Shown: positions 1-12,009, numbered from the stretch's first letter. The stretch: 64,000 bases of DNA from Spirochaetota bacterium (GCA_029265615.1 JAJUIB010000001.1:1-64000), one strand, 5' to 3'. The notes: generated by a model from the letters alone, not told the origin. A program made the numbers and translations.

Positions 1-526
1 CCGCGGGCAGGCGGATGTGCCGGAACACTGCCGCTCGGGGAACGCGGAAGAGCGAGGCCATTTCGAGTAGCTTAGGGTCAGCCGCGCGCGCGCCCTGTGC
101 GGCGCTCGTCGCCACTACCGGAAAGGCCATGAGAAAGGCTGCGAAAACAGGAAGCGCATCCGAGGGGAACCAAAAGGTCGCCACGAGGATGAGCGCGACG
201 ACCGGGGTCGCACGGATGACGACGAGGAGCGGCGCAAGGGCTGCGGCGACGTAGCCCGAAAGCCCCATGGCCAAGCCGAGGACGGCGCCTAAAGCAAGGG
301 AGAGCGCAAAGGCGGCAAGCCCGCGCACAAAGGTCGCGCCGAGCGCTTCAAGAAAGACACGTCGTGGCAGGAGACGCAGCGCCTCGGCAAGCACCCGCTC
401 GGGTGGAGGCAGAATGAGCTCCGTCCCCACGGCGAGTGCGCCGAGCTTCCAAAGGCCGATGAGGGCGAGCGCGGCGCCCATGCGAACGAGAAGGTGCGAC
501 TTAGAACGCGGCGTAGAACGCGGCAT
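1..526 (-). CDS. ABC transporter permease, SsuC/TauC-like (3' end cut by window edge)
   Basis: This is the inner-membrane channel subunit of an ABC importer. Reading leftwards from the ATG at 526 gives MPRSTPRSKSHLLVRMGAAL and then several hydrophobic segments. About 175 codons are visible before the window edge. The stretch around residues 130-165 (AAxGARAADPKLLEMASLF, then FRHIRLPA) is the EAA loop that docks on the ATPase in permeases of the nitrate/taurine/sulfonate class. The start lies 26 nt inside the 3' end of the upstream substrate-binding protein gene, so the two are translationally coupled. The ATPase gene and the last transmembrane helices presumably lie outside the window. The ligand cannot be told from the sequence. 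Confidence 0.85.
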   Translation of the reverse strand, partial: MPRSTPRSKSHLLVRMGAALALIGLWKLGALAVGTELILPPPERVLAEALRLLPRRVFLEALGATFVRGLAAFALSLALGAVLGLAMGLSGYVAAALAPLLVVIRATPVVALILVATFWFPSDALPVFAAFLMAFPVVATSAAQGARAADPKLLEMASLFRVPRAAVFRHIRLPA

Positions 527-1463
527 CGGGCAACTTTCCGCCGACAGAGGCCGGCGCAAGTTCGAGGAAGACCTTAAGGAGCGCTTCCACCGCCGACCGC
601 GCAGCGTATGCGGGGGTGTAGACATATGCGCTCCGGGGAATGGCCTTGGCGGCGATGGCGGCCTTGAGTCCGAGGTCGTGTTTTTCGACGAGCCGCGCGG
701 CGGTGTCCGGGTCAGCCTTGACCGCTTCAATGGAGCCTTTCGCGGCCGCGAGCACGGCGCGGACGATTTCGGGCCGTTCCGTCGCAAGCCGTGTGTTTAC
801 CACAAGGGCGGTCATGGGGTAGCTTGCTTGCCCGGTGGCTTTGGTCCACAGCGCGCCGAGGTCGAGCGGCGCACTAATCGCCGCATTGGCGCTGATGGCG
901 GCCGTTGCAAAGGGTTCGGGCAGGACGGCGAAGCCGATGCGCCCTGATGCGAGGGCGGCGGCCATTTCGGGATAGGGTAGCGAATAGTTGAGCCTTACGT
1001 CACGCTCAGGATCGAGATTCGCTTCCTTGAGCAGGCGCCGGAAAAGATAGTCGGGCGTCGCCCCCTGGCCGGCGACATACACCTCCCGGCCTTTGAGCTC
1101 GGCGAAGGATGAGATCGCGGAGCCCTGGGCGAGGAATGCGACCATGCCGTCGCCGATGACCGCAGCAAGCCGCACCGGAATGCCTGAGCCGGCGAGTTTT
1201 GCGGCCACGTTGATCGGGAGAACGGCGAAATCGCATTCCCCGGCGACGATTTTGGCGGTCATGGCCTCGACGTTGGGCACGGCGACGGCCTCGACGAGAG
1301 ATCCATCTGGAAGTGTGGGGGGAGTCTCGAAAAGCCGTATCAGCGCGATACCGCTTGGACCTTTGAGCGCGCCGACACGGATACGCGCGGGCTCAGCATG
1401 TACGGCTGTGGCCGCGCTTAAGGCGAGGGCGAAAAAACGAAGCACAAAACGCCTAGTGCGCAT
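501..1463 (-). CDS. ABC transporter substrate-binding protein, NMT1/SsuA-like
   Basis: Periplasmic (or membrane-tethered) binding protein of the adjacent importer, 320 aa. Residues 1-24 form an n-region rich in Arg, a hydrophobic core and an AVHA-type signal peptidase I site. The mature part has the two-lobe pattern of the NitT/TauT group (IRVGALKGPSGIALIRLF near the N-terminus; AxGECDFAVLPINVAAKL; a second lobe with GRIGFAVLPEPFATAA). I chose the ATG at 1463 because the coding strand has AGGAGGA ending 7 nt upstream. An in-frame ATG at 1499 would put that Shine-Dalgarno inside the gene. The gene overlaps the permease downstream. The ligand is unknown; sulfonates, nitrate, pyrimidine precursors and metal-binding variants all belong to this fold. 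Confidence 0.85.
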   Translation of the reverse strand: MRTRRFVLRFFALALSAATAVHAEPARIRVGALKGPSGIALIRLFETPPTLPDGSLVEAVAVPNVEAMTAKIVAGECDFAVLPINVAAKLAGSGIPVRLAAVIGDGMVAFLAQGSAISSFAELKGREVYVAGQGATPDYLFRRLLKEANLDPERDVRLNYSLPYPEMAAALASGRIGFAVLPEPFATAAISANAAISAPLDLGALWTKATGQASYPMTALVVNTRLATERPEIVRAVLAAAKGSIEAVKADPDTAARLVEKHDLGLKAAIAAKAIPRSAYVYTPAYAARSAVEALLKVFLELAPASVGGKLPDAAFYAAF

Positions 1464-1524
1464 ACACCAATCCTCCTTGCAATAGAATCTGGCTATCAAT
1501 CTATACTTTTCGCATGGCTTCGGC

Positions 1525-1530
1525 TATAGT
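1525..1530 (+). promoter_or_regulatory. Candidate -10 box for the mcsA/B-clpC operon
   Basis: TATAGT, preceded by TTCGGC, ends 9 nt before the ATG at 1540. No good -35 lies at 16-18 nt. An alternative pair is TTGCAA (1477-1482) with TATACT (1502-1507), spaced 19 nt. The gene has no Shine-Dalgarno, which fits the near-leaderless pattern seen elsewhere in the window. Confidence 0.35.
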
Positions 1531-1539
1531 CGGCGCACC

Positions 1540-3060
1540 ATGCTATGCGCCATCTGCGGCCAGCGCGAGGCCACGCTCTTTATCCGCCGGACGCGCGGGA
1601 ACTTGAGCGAGGATCTTTCGCTCTGCGAGGCTTGCGCCCGTAAGCGCGGCCTTTTTGCGGGCCCAGGCCGCCTTGAGCTTCGACTCGACGAGCTTATTGC
1701 GTCGCCGGAAGCGGAACCGCGGCGCGAGCCGGGTGGCTGCCCGCGCTGCGGCCTCGGGCTTGATGAACTGCTGCATGGACGGCTTGGCTGTGCGGACTGC
1801 GCGGCTACTTTCCGCACGGAACTCGGCCGCCTTCTCCGCCTCCGCGCGCATCCTCCCTTCTATCGTGACGACCCTGCCGACATTGAGGTCGTACGGCGGC
1901 TTGCCCCGCGCCCCGCCGCGAACGACGCGCGCGCTGATATGGGCAAAGCCGCTACGAGGCATACGACCGGGGCGGCGGAATCCGCGCCGCCTCAAGCGGG
2001 ATTCGGCGACTGCGCGCCCTTCGTCCTGTCTGATGCTGGTGGCTCTGATCGCGATGTGGTGCTCTGGTCTGCGGCGCGCGTGCCTCGCTGCCTTGCCGAT
2101 CTTCCCTTCCCTGGAAGGCGCGATTCGCCGCCTTCCAGGGAGCTTGTGACAGGCATTGTCGCCACGCTACCCCGGTGGCGAGTTTTTCCGCTTGCAGACT
2201 GTCCTGAGGCAGAGCGACGCGCGTTTGTCGAATCAGGATATCTCTCGCGCTCATTCGCGCTTGATCCCGAGGCAAGGGTCGCCTGTAGCGGAGAGGGTGC
2301 GTACTGCATCTTCGACGAGGATGCGCATTTTTCCGTCCGTATGCGCACTTCCGGTCTTGATCTTTCAGGCGCCGCAGGGCGCGCGCTTACAGCGGCGGGG
2401 GAGCTTGAGCGTGCATTTGCCGCAGAGGGCCACGCGCCGGCCTTTGATGGGGAATTTGGCTATCTTCTTCCAAAAATCGGCGATATGGGGACGGGACTGT
2501 GTCTGTCGGTGTGCATCCATGTGCCGGCGCTCGCCGTCGCGGGGCTTACCGAGCGTGCGTTCCGTTCCCTTCTTGCCGCCGGCTACGCGGTTTCCGGCTT
2601 CTACGGCGGCGAGGGCGGATCGGCTGGAGACCTCTACTGCATCGCGACCGAGCGCTCCTATGGCGTTTCCCGCGCGGAGCTTGACGCCGCATTTATGGAG
2701 GCGCTTACGCCACTCCTTGCCGCCGAGCGCATTTCCCGCGCGCGGCTTGCCGCCGAACGGCGCGATGACCTCCTCGACCTCGCCGGCCGTGCGCTTGGCA
2801 TACTCCGCTATTGCAGACGCCTCTCCGCAGTCGAGGCCGCCGCCCACCTCTCCGCCCTTCGTCTCGCCGTGCTTGCGGGGCTTGCCGAGGGCGTCGAAGA
2901 AGGCGCACTTGCGAAGCTCCTTGGCATGCTCGGTTCATCCTCGCTTTCGCTCGCCGCCAAGGCATCTGGCGAAAAAGATCCCGGCGGGGATGCGGTCGCC
3001 GAGGAAAGAGTGCGAGCGCGTCTGGTAGCCAGGGCTGTCGCAGGACTACAATTGAGGTAA
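1540..3060 (+). CDS. Fused McsA-type zinc protein / McsB-like guanidino-kinase (probable pseudokinase)
   Basis: 506 aa. Residues 1-95 match McsA: two zinc ribbons with C3, C6, C29, C32 and C67, C70, C84, C87. The usual C-terminal UvrB/C helix of McsA is not seen. From about residue 168 to the end the protein aligns along its length with McsB protein-arginine kinase: DVVLWSAARVPRCLADLPFP (McsB DIVLSSRIRLARN), FDEDAHFSVRM near 257 (NEEDHIRIQ), GYLLPKIGDMGTGLCLSV near 307 (GYLTSCPTNVGTGLRASV), HVPAL, FYGGEGGSAGD near 353 (IYGEGSEAVGN), and a matching C-terminal tail. Several catalytic or ATP-site residues differ, including the CPTN cysteine, the RAS arginine, the SEA glutamate and the SNQ motif. 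It lies 15 nt before clpC, where Firmicutes have separate ctsR, mcsA and mcsB. I infer a ClpC adaptor without kinase activity. No Shine-Dalgarno is visible. Confidence 0.8.
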   Translation: MLCAICGQREATLFIRRTRGNLSEDLSLCEACARKRGLFAGPGRLELRLDELIASPEAEPRREPGGCPRCGLGLDELLHGRLGCADCAATFRTELGRLLRLRAHPPFYRDDPADIEVVRRLAPRPAANDARADMGKAATRHTTGAAESAPPQAGFGDCAPFVLSDAGGSDRDVVLWSAARVPRCLADLPFPGRRDSPPSRELVTGIVATLPRWRVFPLADCPEAERRAFVESGYLSRSFALDPEARVACSGEGAYCIFDEDAHFSVRMRTSGLDLSGAAGRALTAAGELERAFAAEGHAPAFDGEFGYLLPKIGDMGTGLCLSVCIHVPALAVAGLTERAFRSLLAAGYAVSGFYGGEGGSAGDLYCIATERSYGVSRAELDAAFMEALTPLLAAERISRARLAAERRDDLLDLAGRALGILRYCRRLSAVEAAAHLSALRLAVLAGLAEGVEEGALAKLLGMLGSSSLSLAAKASGEKDPGGDAVAEERVRARLVARAVAGLQLR

Positions 3061-3075
3061 GGAGGAGCGCACACG

Positions 3076-5583
3076 ATGTTCAAGGGCCTCACGCACCGCG
3101 CGCAACGCATTCTCGCCACCCTCGCGCAGGAGGAGGCCAAGCGCGCGCGCTCCGAACAGCTACAGCCCGAACATGTGCTTCTCGCCATCCTCCGCGAGGG
3201 TGAGGGCCTCGGTTTCAAGATGCTCCGTGGGCTCAAAATTGACCCCCTTGAGCTACGCGACGAGCTTGAGCGCTCGCTTGAGCGGAAACGGGCGGGCTTC
3301 GTCCTTGGTGACCTGCCCCTCTCCCGCCGCGTGCGTAGCCTCCTCGAGCTCGCCGCCGAAGAGGCGAACATGGGGGGCTCGGAGTACATAGGCACCGAGC
3401 ATTTTGTAGTCGCCGCTGCACGCGAAGAGGGTGCGGCCTTCGAGCGCTACCTTGCTCGCCACGGAGTCTACTACGAACAGCTTCGCGCTTCTGCGCGTCT
3501 TCTCCGCGAGCCCGGTGGCGAGGGTGTGCCTCTCGCCGAAGGACGTACCGCGCCCGAGCGCTCTGCGTCCGGGCAGGCGCCCGCGCCACAGCGCCCGCCG
3601 CTTCCGCGTACCCCCCTCCTTGACGAGCACGCCCGGGATCTCACCGCCTTGGCCCGCGAGGGGAAGCTCGATCCCGTCATCGGCCGCGAACGCGAGATCG
3701 GCCGCGTCATTCGCATCTTGGCGAGGCGTACAAAAAACAATCCTGTCCTTGTGGGCGAACCAGGTGTCGGCAAGACAGCGATCGTTGAAGGCCTTGCGCT
3801 CCGCTTCGCACGCGGCGACGCCCCCCCCGGACTGTCCGAAAAGCGCATCCTGGCCCTCGATATCGCCTCGGTCGTCGCGGGCACAAAGTACCGGGGAGAG
3901 TTCGAAGAGCGGCTTAAACGCATCATGCGCGAGATCAGCCAGGCGGGCGATGTTGTGCTCTTCATCGATGAAATTCACACCGTGATTGGGGCAGGCGGCG
4001 CTGAGGGCTCTATTGACGCCTCAAACATGCTCAAGCCCGCGCTCTCCCGCGGCGAACTCCAGTGCATAGGCGCGACGACGCTCGACGAATATCGAAAGTA
4101 TTTCGAAAAGGACGCCGCTCTCGAGCGCCGTTTCCAGGCAGTTGTCGTCGAGGAGCCCGGCCCCGCCGAGACGCTCGCCATTCTCGAGGGCATCAAATCG
4201 CGTTATGAGGAGTACCACGGCGTCTCCTACTCGCGGGCCGCGATCGAGGCGGCGGTCGAGCTTTCTCGCCGCTATGTCGCTGACCGTTTCTTGCCCGACA
4301 AGGCGATCGATCTCCTCGACGAGGCGGGTGCGCTCAAAAAGGTGGAGAGTCCTGCTCGGCCGCCTGAGCTTTCGGAGATTGAGGAAGAGATCCGCCGCCT
4401 CACCGAGGAGAAGCTTGCCCTCGTATCCACGCAGAACTACGAGCGCGCCGCCATGGCGCGCGACCGCGTCCGCTCTCTTCGCGCCCGCCTTGAGGCGCTC
4501 AAGGCGGAGTGGGAGTCTGGCGGCCGCGGCGGGCCGTTTCCCGTGACCGAGGATGATCTTCGTGCGGTGCTCTCCGAGGCGACGGGCATTCCCGTCGGAC
4601 GCCTCCTTGAAAACGAGGCCGAGCGTCTTCTTTCGCTCGAGGCGGAGCTACACCGCCGCGTCATCGGTCAGGACGAGGCGATAGCGGCGGTCGCCTCCGC
4701 AGTGCGCCGCGCGCGTGCTGGCGTTTCGGATGGTCGACGGCCTCTCGGTTCTTTCATCTTTTTGGGACCCACGGGGGTTGGTAAGACCCTTGTCGCCAAG
4801 AGCCTTGCGGAGATACTGTTTGGCTCGCAGGACGCACTTATCCGCATCGATATGTCGGATTTTATGGAACGTCACAACGCTGCCCGCCTTGTGGGCGCTC
4901 CGCCGGGCTATGTCGGCTACGAGGAAGGCGGCATGCTTACGGAAAAGGTGCGCAGGCGGCCGTACAGCGTCGTCCTGTTCGATGAAATCGAAAAAGCCCA
5001 CCCCGAGGTGTTCAACATTCTGCTTCAGCTTCTCGAAGAGGGGGAGCTCCGTGACAATCTTGGGCACGCCGTCTCTTTTCGCAACGCTGTCGTGATTATG
5101 ACGAGCAACGCGGGGGCTCGCGAGATCGCCACAGGCGGGCTCGGCTTCCGCGCCGAGGATCGGCTCCTTTCCTATGCCGAGGTGAAGAGCTCAGCCCTTG
5201 CGGAGCTCAAGCGCCGCTTTAACCCCGAGTTTGTGAATCGGGTTGATGACATCGTCGTTTTCAAGCCGCTTGAGCGCGCGGAGGTTCGCGCCGTACTCGA
5301 ACTCCTCATCGCCGAGCTTGCGCACAGGGTGGCAGAACGCGGTATCGCGCTCGAGCTAAGCCCCGCAGCGAAGGAATGGCTCGCGGAGCGGGGCTACGAG
5401 CCGGCCTACGGCGCGCGGCCGATGCGTCGCCTGCTTCAGTCGGCGATCGAGGACCGCCTTGCGGAAGAGATACTCGCGGGACGGCTCGGCCCCGGTTCGG
5501 TGGCCCGCGTCGAATGCCGCGACGGCGAGCTCCGCGTTAGGCGGAGCGCAGAGCGCACGCGAGAGCCTGTAGCAAAACCCTAG
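3076..5583 (+). CDS. clpC: ClpC, AAA+ unfoldase of the ClpCP protease
   Basis: 835 aa, the usual ClpC size. An N-terminal double Clp-N repeat occupies about residues 1-145. AAA1 carries Walker A GEPGVGKT near 228 and Walker [10 protein letters not shown] near 293. The middle domain contains a UVR motif ([19 protein letters not shown], about 455-473), which marks ClpC rather than ClpA. AAA2 carries GPTGVGKT near 565 and the Clp signature. It unfolds proteins for ClpP in the cytoplasm and normally needs adaptors such as MecA or McsB binding the N and M domains; the upstream McsA/B-like protein is the natural candidate. The ATG at 3076 is preceded by AAGGAGGAG. The stop overlaps that of the convergent gene on the other strand. 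Confidence 0.97.
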   Translation: MFKGLTHRAQRILATLAQEEAKRARSEQLQPEHVLLAILREGEGLGFKMLRGLKIDPLELRDELERSLERKRAGFVLGDLPLSRRVRSLLELAAEEANMGGSEYIGTEHFVVAAAREEGAAFERYLARHGVYYEQLRASARLLREPGGEGVPLAEGRTAPERSASGQAPAPQRPPLPRTPLLDEHARDLTALAREGKLDPVIGREREIGRVIRILARRTKNNPVLVGEPGVGKTAIVEGLALRFARGDAPPGLSEKRILALDIASVVAGTKYRGEFEERLKRIMREISQAGDVVLFIDEIHTVIGAGGAEGSIDASNMLKPALSRGELQCIGATTLDEYRKYFEKDAALERRFQAVVVEEPGPAETLAILEGIKSRYEEYHGVSYSRAAIEAAVELSRRYVADRFLPDKAIDLLDEAGALKKVESPARPPELSEIEEEIRRLTEEKLALVSTQNYERAAMARDRVRSLRARLEALKAEWESGGRGGPFPVTEDDLRAVLSEATGIPVGRLLENEAERLLSLEAELHRRVIGQDEAIAAVASAVRRARAGVSDGRRPLGSFIFLGPTGVGKTLVAKSLAEILFGSQDALIRIDMSDFMERHNAARLVGAPPGYVGYEEGGMLTEKVRRRPYSVVLFDEIEKAHPEVFNILLQLLEEGELRDNLGHAVSFRNAVVIMTSNAGAREIATGGLGFRAEDRLLSYAEVKSSALAELKRRFNPEFVNRVDDIVVFKPLERAEVRAVLELLIAELAHRVAERGIALELSPAAKEWLAERGYEPAYGARPMRRLLQSAIEDRLAEEILAGRLGPGSVARVECRDGELRVRRSAERTREPVAKP

Positions 5584-6206
5584 GACTTTTCGCCGATCGC
5601 CGCGGCGAGGGCGTCCTTCGCCGCCTGGATGAGACGTGCATCCTTCATGCGTTGCCCTGTCTCGAGCGCGCGGCTGAAATCGGCGGCCGCCTCGTCCTTC
5701 TTCCCGAGCCTAAGGAGGATTTCACCGCGGCGGAGGAGATCCCAGCCCGCTTCCTTGCCTTCTCCCGCAGCGATCGCCTTGGCATAGGCCTTTACCGCCA
5801 TCTCTAAAGCGGCGAGTGGCCCTGCGTAGGCGAGGGCGAGTTCGCGGTATACCGCCGCGTCGTTGTCCTTTTCCACCTCAAGGTATTTGTCGAAGTACCT
5901 CCGCGCCTTTTCCGGGTATTCGAGTCCGAGGTAGGCGCGGCCGATGCCGAGGAGCACCGCGGGCGTGTTGGCGCGTATTTCGTTCGCCTCGAGATAGGCG
6001 TCGAGGGCTTTACCATACTGCCGTCCCTCGAGGAGCTTTCGTCCCTCGTTGCGCCGCGCAATATAGAGTTCTTGGAGTTGCCCCTCGGTGAGCTGGGGCG
6101 AACGCTTCACTTCGCCCTTGGGTTTGTCGACGCTCGCGCAGGAGGCGAGCGAACAGAGGATGGCGAGCGCGCAAGCGGCTCGGACGAGGTGCCTGCTCGG
6201 ATGCAT
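5580..6206 (-). CDS. TPR-repeat lipoprotein
   Basis: 208 aa. Signal peptide with lipobox LASC (Cys at about residue 23), so it should be anchored to a membrane by lipid. The mature part holds several tetratricopeptide units (for example KLLEGRQYGKALDAYLEANE, PAVLLGIGRAYLGLEYPEKA and RRGEILLRLGKKDEAAADFS), a protein-interaction scaffold. The ATG at 6206 follows GGGAGAACCGC. It is the last gene of the leftward secA-rqcH-TPR run, 32 nt after rqcH. Its TAG shares bases with the clpC stop. No specific partner can be named. Confidence 0.85.
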   Translation of the reverse strand: MHPSRHLVRAACALAILCSLASCASVDKPKGEVKRSPQLTEGQLQELYIARRNEGRKLLEGRQYGKALDAYLEANEIRANTPAVLLGIGRAYLGLEYPEKARRYFDKYLEVEKDNDAAVYRELALAYAGPLAALEMAVKAYAKAIAAGEGKEAGWDLLRRGEILLRLGKKDEAAADFSRALETGQRMKDARLIQAAKDALAAAIGEKS

Positions 6207-6238
6207 GCGGTTCTCCCGTAGGTGCGCGTCGTGGCGCG

Positions 6239-7819
6239 CTAGGTTTCTCCCTCGCTCGTCATGAGGGAACGGAGCGCCTTGAGCCGCGCCTCGTCGAGCT
6301 TAATGCTTAAGTTGCGTTCCTGTGTGGGAATGACGAGGCCCTTGGGGCCGTCTTTGGCCCGGCGCAGGTACTTCACCTGGGTGTAGTAGAGCTCGCCTCC
6401 GCCGTTTTGGCGCCCCTTTGAATAATAAATCGCAAGATTCCCGGCGTCGAGCATGAGATCGAGGGGGAAGCTTTTTCCGGCCCGCGCCTTTACGAACACA
6501 TAGGCGCCTGCGTAGTCACGGGCGTGGAGCCAGAGATCCTGCCCCCGCACGTGGCGCCTGAGTAGCTCGTCGTTTTCCTTCGCCGAGCGGCCGATGAGGA
6601 TGGTCCAGCCGTCACGGTCGAGCGACAAGCCCGGATAGCGCTTTTCGCGGATCTTCCGCGCCGTGCCGCCCTTTTCGAGGGCGCGCGCGATGAGGAGTGG
6701 CTCCTCGATCGACTCAAGGTGCACAAGCTCATCGCGTGCGGCTTCGAGCGCGGCCTTTGCCTCGCGGAGTTCCGCTTCGACCTCGGACAATCCCGAATTC
6801 GCTTTTTTAAAGCGCTCGTAGTAGGCTTTCGCGTTTTCCACGGCGCTTTTCGCAGGATCGACGGCGATGGATATTTCGCCTCCCCGGTAAAAATCCTCGC
6901 AGACGAGAAACCGTCCTTGAGGCGCGCGGTGCTGGTTCGCCATGATGATGTCGCCGAGTTCCTTGAGCCGCGGCGCTTCCCGGTACTCCGCGGCGCGCGA
7001 TGTAAGCTCGGCAATTCGTGCGCCGAGCGCACGCTCGCGCCGCGCATACCGCTCGCGAGCGGCCTCGATGAGCCGCTCGCGCGACAGCTCTCCACCGCGC
7101 GCCGCATAAAACGCTTCGACACGCTCATTGTAGCTTCCTCCATCCGCGGCGCGCGGTGCAGGGGGGAAGTCCCGGGGCTCGAAATGCCGCTCGGCGTCGG
7201 GTGAAGGTGGCCTCGCCGCGCGCGCGGCGGAAAGGTCGCTTTCGAGCTTGCATGGTGCGCCCGAAACCTCACCGCGCTTGGGCCTGCGCGCAAGCGCATC
7301 AACGATTACACTGTCGGCGTCCACGAGGATGACATTGCCCGCCCCGCTCCACAGGCGTGCATAGAGGCGGTAGTGCTCGAGGCTTTGTGGATCCGCTTCC
7401 GCCGCGCCGTGCGCCGCGCCGTGCGCCGCGCCGTGCGCGACGGCCCGTGCAAATTCGCCGATCGGCTTGTAGACAAGCTCATCAGCTGCGTGCTCGGGGG
7501 CGCGTGCCACCGTGAAATCAAGGCGGAGCACGCGCTCATCGTCGATCTGGCGGATTGACTCAAGCCGTGCACCCTTTAAGCGCGCCTTAAGGCACTCTTG
7601 AAAACGCAAAGGGCGCGCGGGCTTGGGCGGCCGCGCGGAGAGCGTGTGGATGCGGCAGGCGCCCTGGGCGATCGAGATGAGCAGTTCCGTTTCCTTGCCC
7701 GATTTGTAGAAGCCGAGGACGAGCGAGTCGTACGAGGGCTGTAGTATGCGCTGAAGCCAGGCTCCCGCAAGGTCGAGCTCGTCGAGGATGCGATCGATTT
7801 CGCGATGGTTGAGCGACAT
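6239..7819 (-). CDS. rqcH: NFACT-family protein, RqcH-type ribosome quality-control factor
   Basis: 526 aa. NFACT-N occupies about residues 1-250, a helical coiled-coil middle about 260-380, and NFACT-R about 395-500 (DGWTILIGRSAKENDELLRR, then GQDLWLHARDYAGAYV near 425). RqcH binds obstructed 50S-peptidyl-tRNA and adds alanine tails that mark nascent chains for ClpXP-type proteases. Two oddities stand out. The conserved Asp-Arg pair that reads tRNA in RqcH/Rqc2 appears as Glu-Arg (DDERVL, near residue 93). Residues about 128-139 are a tandem HGAA repeat. I start at the ATG at 7819 (AAGGAG 6 nt upstream); longer readings run into secA. It follows secA by 49 nt and is likely cotranscribed. Confidence 0.85.
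   Translation of the reverse strand: MSLNHREIDRILDELDLAGAWLQRILQPSYDSLVLGFYKSGKETELLISIAQGACRIHTLSARPPKPARPLRFQECLKARLKGARLESIRQIDDERVLRLDFTVARAPEHAADELVYKPIGEFARAVAHGAAHGAAHGAAEADPQSLEHYRLYARLWSGAGNVILVDADSVIVDALARRPKRGEVSGAPCKLESDLSAARAARPPSPDAERHFEPRDFPPAPRAADGGSYNERVEAFYAARGGELSRERLIEAARERYARRERALGARIAELTSRAAEYREAPRLKELGDIIMANQHRAPQGRFLVCEDFYRGGEISIAVDPAKSAVENAKAYYERFKKANSGLSEVEAELREAKAALEAARDELVHLESIEEPLLIARALEKGGTARKIREKRYPGLSLDRDGWTILIGRSAKENDELLRRHVRGQDLWLHARDYAGAYVFVKARAGKSFPLDLMLDAGNLAIYYSKGRQNGGGELYYTQVKYLRRAKDGPKGLVIPTQERNLSIKLDEARLKALRSLMTSEGET
7401..7436. repeat. 12-bp tandem repeat x3 inside the rqcH-like gene
   Basis: Three perfect copies of GCCGCGCCGTGC, encoding (HGAA)3 on the minus strand. 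It is in frame, so copy-number change would lengthen or shorten the protein by 4 aa steps. Confidence 0.95.
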
Positions 7820-7868
7820 TGCGGCTCCTTGCAGTGCGATCCGCATTCGGACGCAGATCGCACTGCGT

Positions 7869-10622
<2,754 letters not shown>

Positions 10623-10629
10623 GCCGCTT

Positions 10630-10659
10630 AATGTACCTTCATTGTTTCCGAGGGGTCAA
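10630..10659 (-). promoter_or_regulatory. secA promoter (predicted leaderless)
   Basis: On the minus strand: TTGACC (10659-10654), 18-nt spacer, TACATT (10635-10630), then 7 nt to the secA ATG. The expected transcription start falls at or within a base or two of the ATG. Confidence 0.6.
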
Positions 10660-10731
10660 GCTCTGCACTTTCCGCAAGATAACGCATGCGCCCTTTAAGG
10701 GGGGCGCGACCTTGCGTCGCGGGGCCTTTGG

Positions 10732-10760
10732 TTGACAATGGCGGGGCAGGGCGATACTAC
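10732..10760 (+). promoter_or_regulatory. Promoter of the 10.8-kb lipoprotein gene (predicted leaderless)
   Basis: TTGACA (10732-10737), 17-nt spacer, TACTAC (10755-10760), then 7 nt (TAGCGGT) to the ATG at 10768. There is no Shine-Dalgarno. The -35 box forbids the upstream in-frame TTG at 10732 as the start codon. Confidence 0.55.
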
Positions 10761-10767
10761 TAGCGGT

Positions 10768-12009
10768 ATGCCCGAGCACTTCATGGTTCGACGTGTTTTC
10801 GCCCCGTTTGCCGTTATCCTTTCCCTTTTACTCGCCGCTTGCGGTGGATCGCGGGGGGCGGTGGCAGTCGCCCGCGAACAGCTTTTTACCCTTGGCTACG
10901 GATCCGCCGAGGATCAGGTGGATCTTTTCCAACTCGAAAACGCCGCGGGACCGCTCAAGACGCGGATCGCCATGCGCGAAGGCATCTTTTATCTTGCGAA
11001 CGGCAACGGCGCGAAGGTGATGCGCCTTTCATCCTTCGGGGATGTGCTTTCGATGATCTATAACCCCGAACGCAACCCCGAGCCGCTTCTCTTGCGGCCT
11101 GCCAAGGGCGATGACACCTCAGGGAGGAGAGCTTACGCCCACCCCTTCCGCGCCGTGGGCGAGCTTGCGGTCGATTCGCGGCAAACACTCTATGTGGAAG
11201 ACCGGCTTCCGCCTGAGCGGCGTGTGTACGACGAGGCATCAAGCGGCATGCTCGACTATGTCGTTCTCCGTTTCGACAAGGAAGGTCGCTTTCTCGATTT
11301 TCTTGGCCAGGAGGGACCGGGAGGTACGCCCTTCCCGTACATTGTCGGCATCCATACGACGCCGGGAGATGACTGTGTTGTTGTCTCAATGACCCAGACC
11401 GCCTGGCTCGTGCATTGGTTCGATGCGCGTGGCCTTGTTCGCTACGCGCTCAAGTTGCGCCGCGATGCCCTGCCGCAGCCAGAGAAGGATGCTTCGTTCA
11501 TCGCCTCACTTGACCGGGTCGTGCCGGATTCCGATGGGAAGGCGCTCCTCCTCAAGGTCGATTACTACCGCGAGGCCGTCGATCCGCAGACAAAATCGCG
11601 TTCGGGGATCGACTATGCGGGATCCTGGGCTTACCGCATGGATCCCTCCTCAGGGGCCATACTTGCGCGCTGGGAGGTGCCTGCCGAGGAGAAGACAGTC
11701 AAGCAGGGGCCTGAGGGAGTAAGCGCCCGCTATGTGCGCGTGCCTGAGTTCCTCGGCGTGGCAGGCGGGCGGCTCTTTTTTATCACCGCTGACGACGACG
11801 GCACGAGCCGCCTCTCCATCCTCGACGAGGGGAATAGAGAGGTGAAGCGCTACAACATCGACATCGCGCCCGACGAGCTCTACTACAGCACGCTCTATCT
11901 TTCGCCCGACGGCATTCTCTGCGCGCTCCTTGGCACGAAGTATGAGGCGCGGGTTGTGTGGTGGCGCTTCGACAAGCTCTTCGGCGGCCGAACCGAGAAC
12001 AAGCGGTGA
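10768..12009 (+). CDS. Conserved lipoprotein, beta-propeller-like
   Basis: 413 aa. Signal peptide with lipobox LLAAC (Cys near residue 22). The body has repeated short beta-type blocks with Gly/Asp turns (IFYLANGNGAKVMRLSSFGD, LAVDSRQTLYVEDRL, LDYVVLRFDKEGRFLDFLGQ, GRLFFITADDDGTSRLSILD). These are reminiscent of a 6- to 8-bladed propeller of the kind common in spirochaetal lipoproteins. I do not recognise an enzyme motif. Start chosen at ATG 10768; 10783 is an alternative. The stop overlaps the GTG proposed for nnr, so the two are coupled. Function unknown; an envelope or periplasmic role is inferred from the lipobox. Confidence 0.75.
   Translation: MPEHFMVRRVFAPFAVILSLLLAACGGSRGAVAVAREQLFTLGYGSAEDQVDLFQLENAAGPLKTRIAMREGIFYLANGNGAKVMRLSSFGDVLSMIYNPERNPEPLLLRPAKGDDTSGRRAYAHPFRAVGELAVDSRQTLYVEDRLPPERRVYDEASSGMLDYVVLRFDKEGRFLDFLGQEGPGGTPFPYIVGIHTTPGDDCVVVSMTQTAWLVHWFDARGLVRYALKLRRDALPQPEKDASFIASLDRVVPDSDGKALLLKVDYYREAVDPQTKSRSGIDYAGSWAYRMDPSSGAILARWEVPAEEKTVKQGPEGVSARYVRVPEFLGVAGGRLFFITADDDGTSRLSILDEGNREVKRYNIDIAPDELYYSTLYLSPDGILCALLGTKYEARVVWWRFDKLFGGRTENKR

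Noticed and set aside
1464-1539. TPP or other riboswitch before the ABC importer genes
   Set aside because: Only 76 nt separate the divergent genes and no conserved aptamer pattern is visible.
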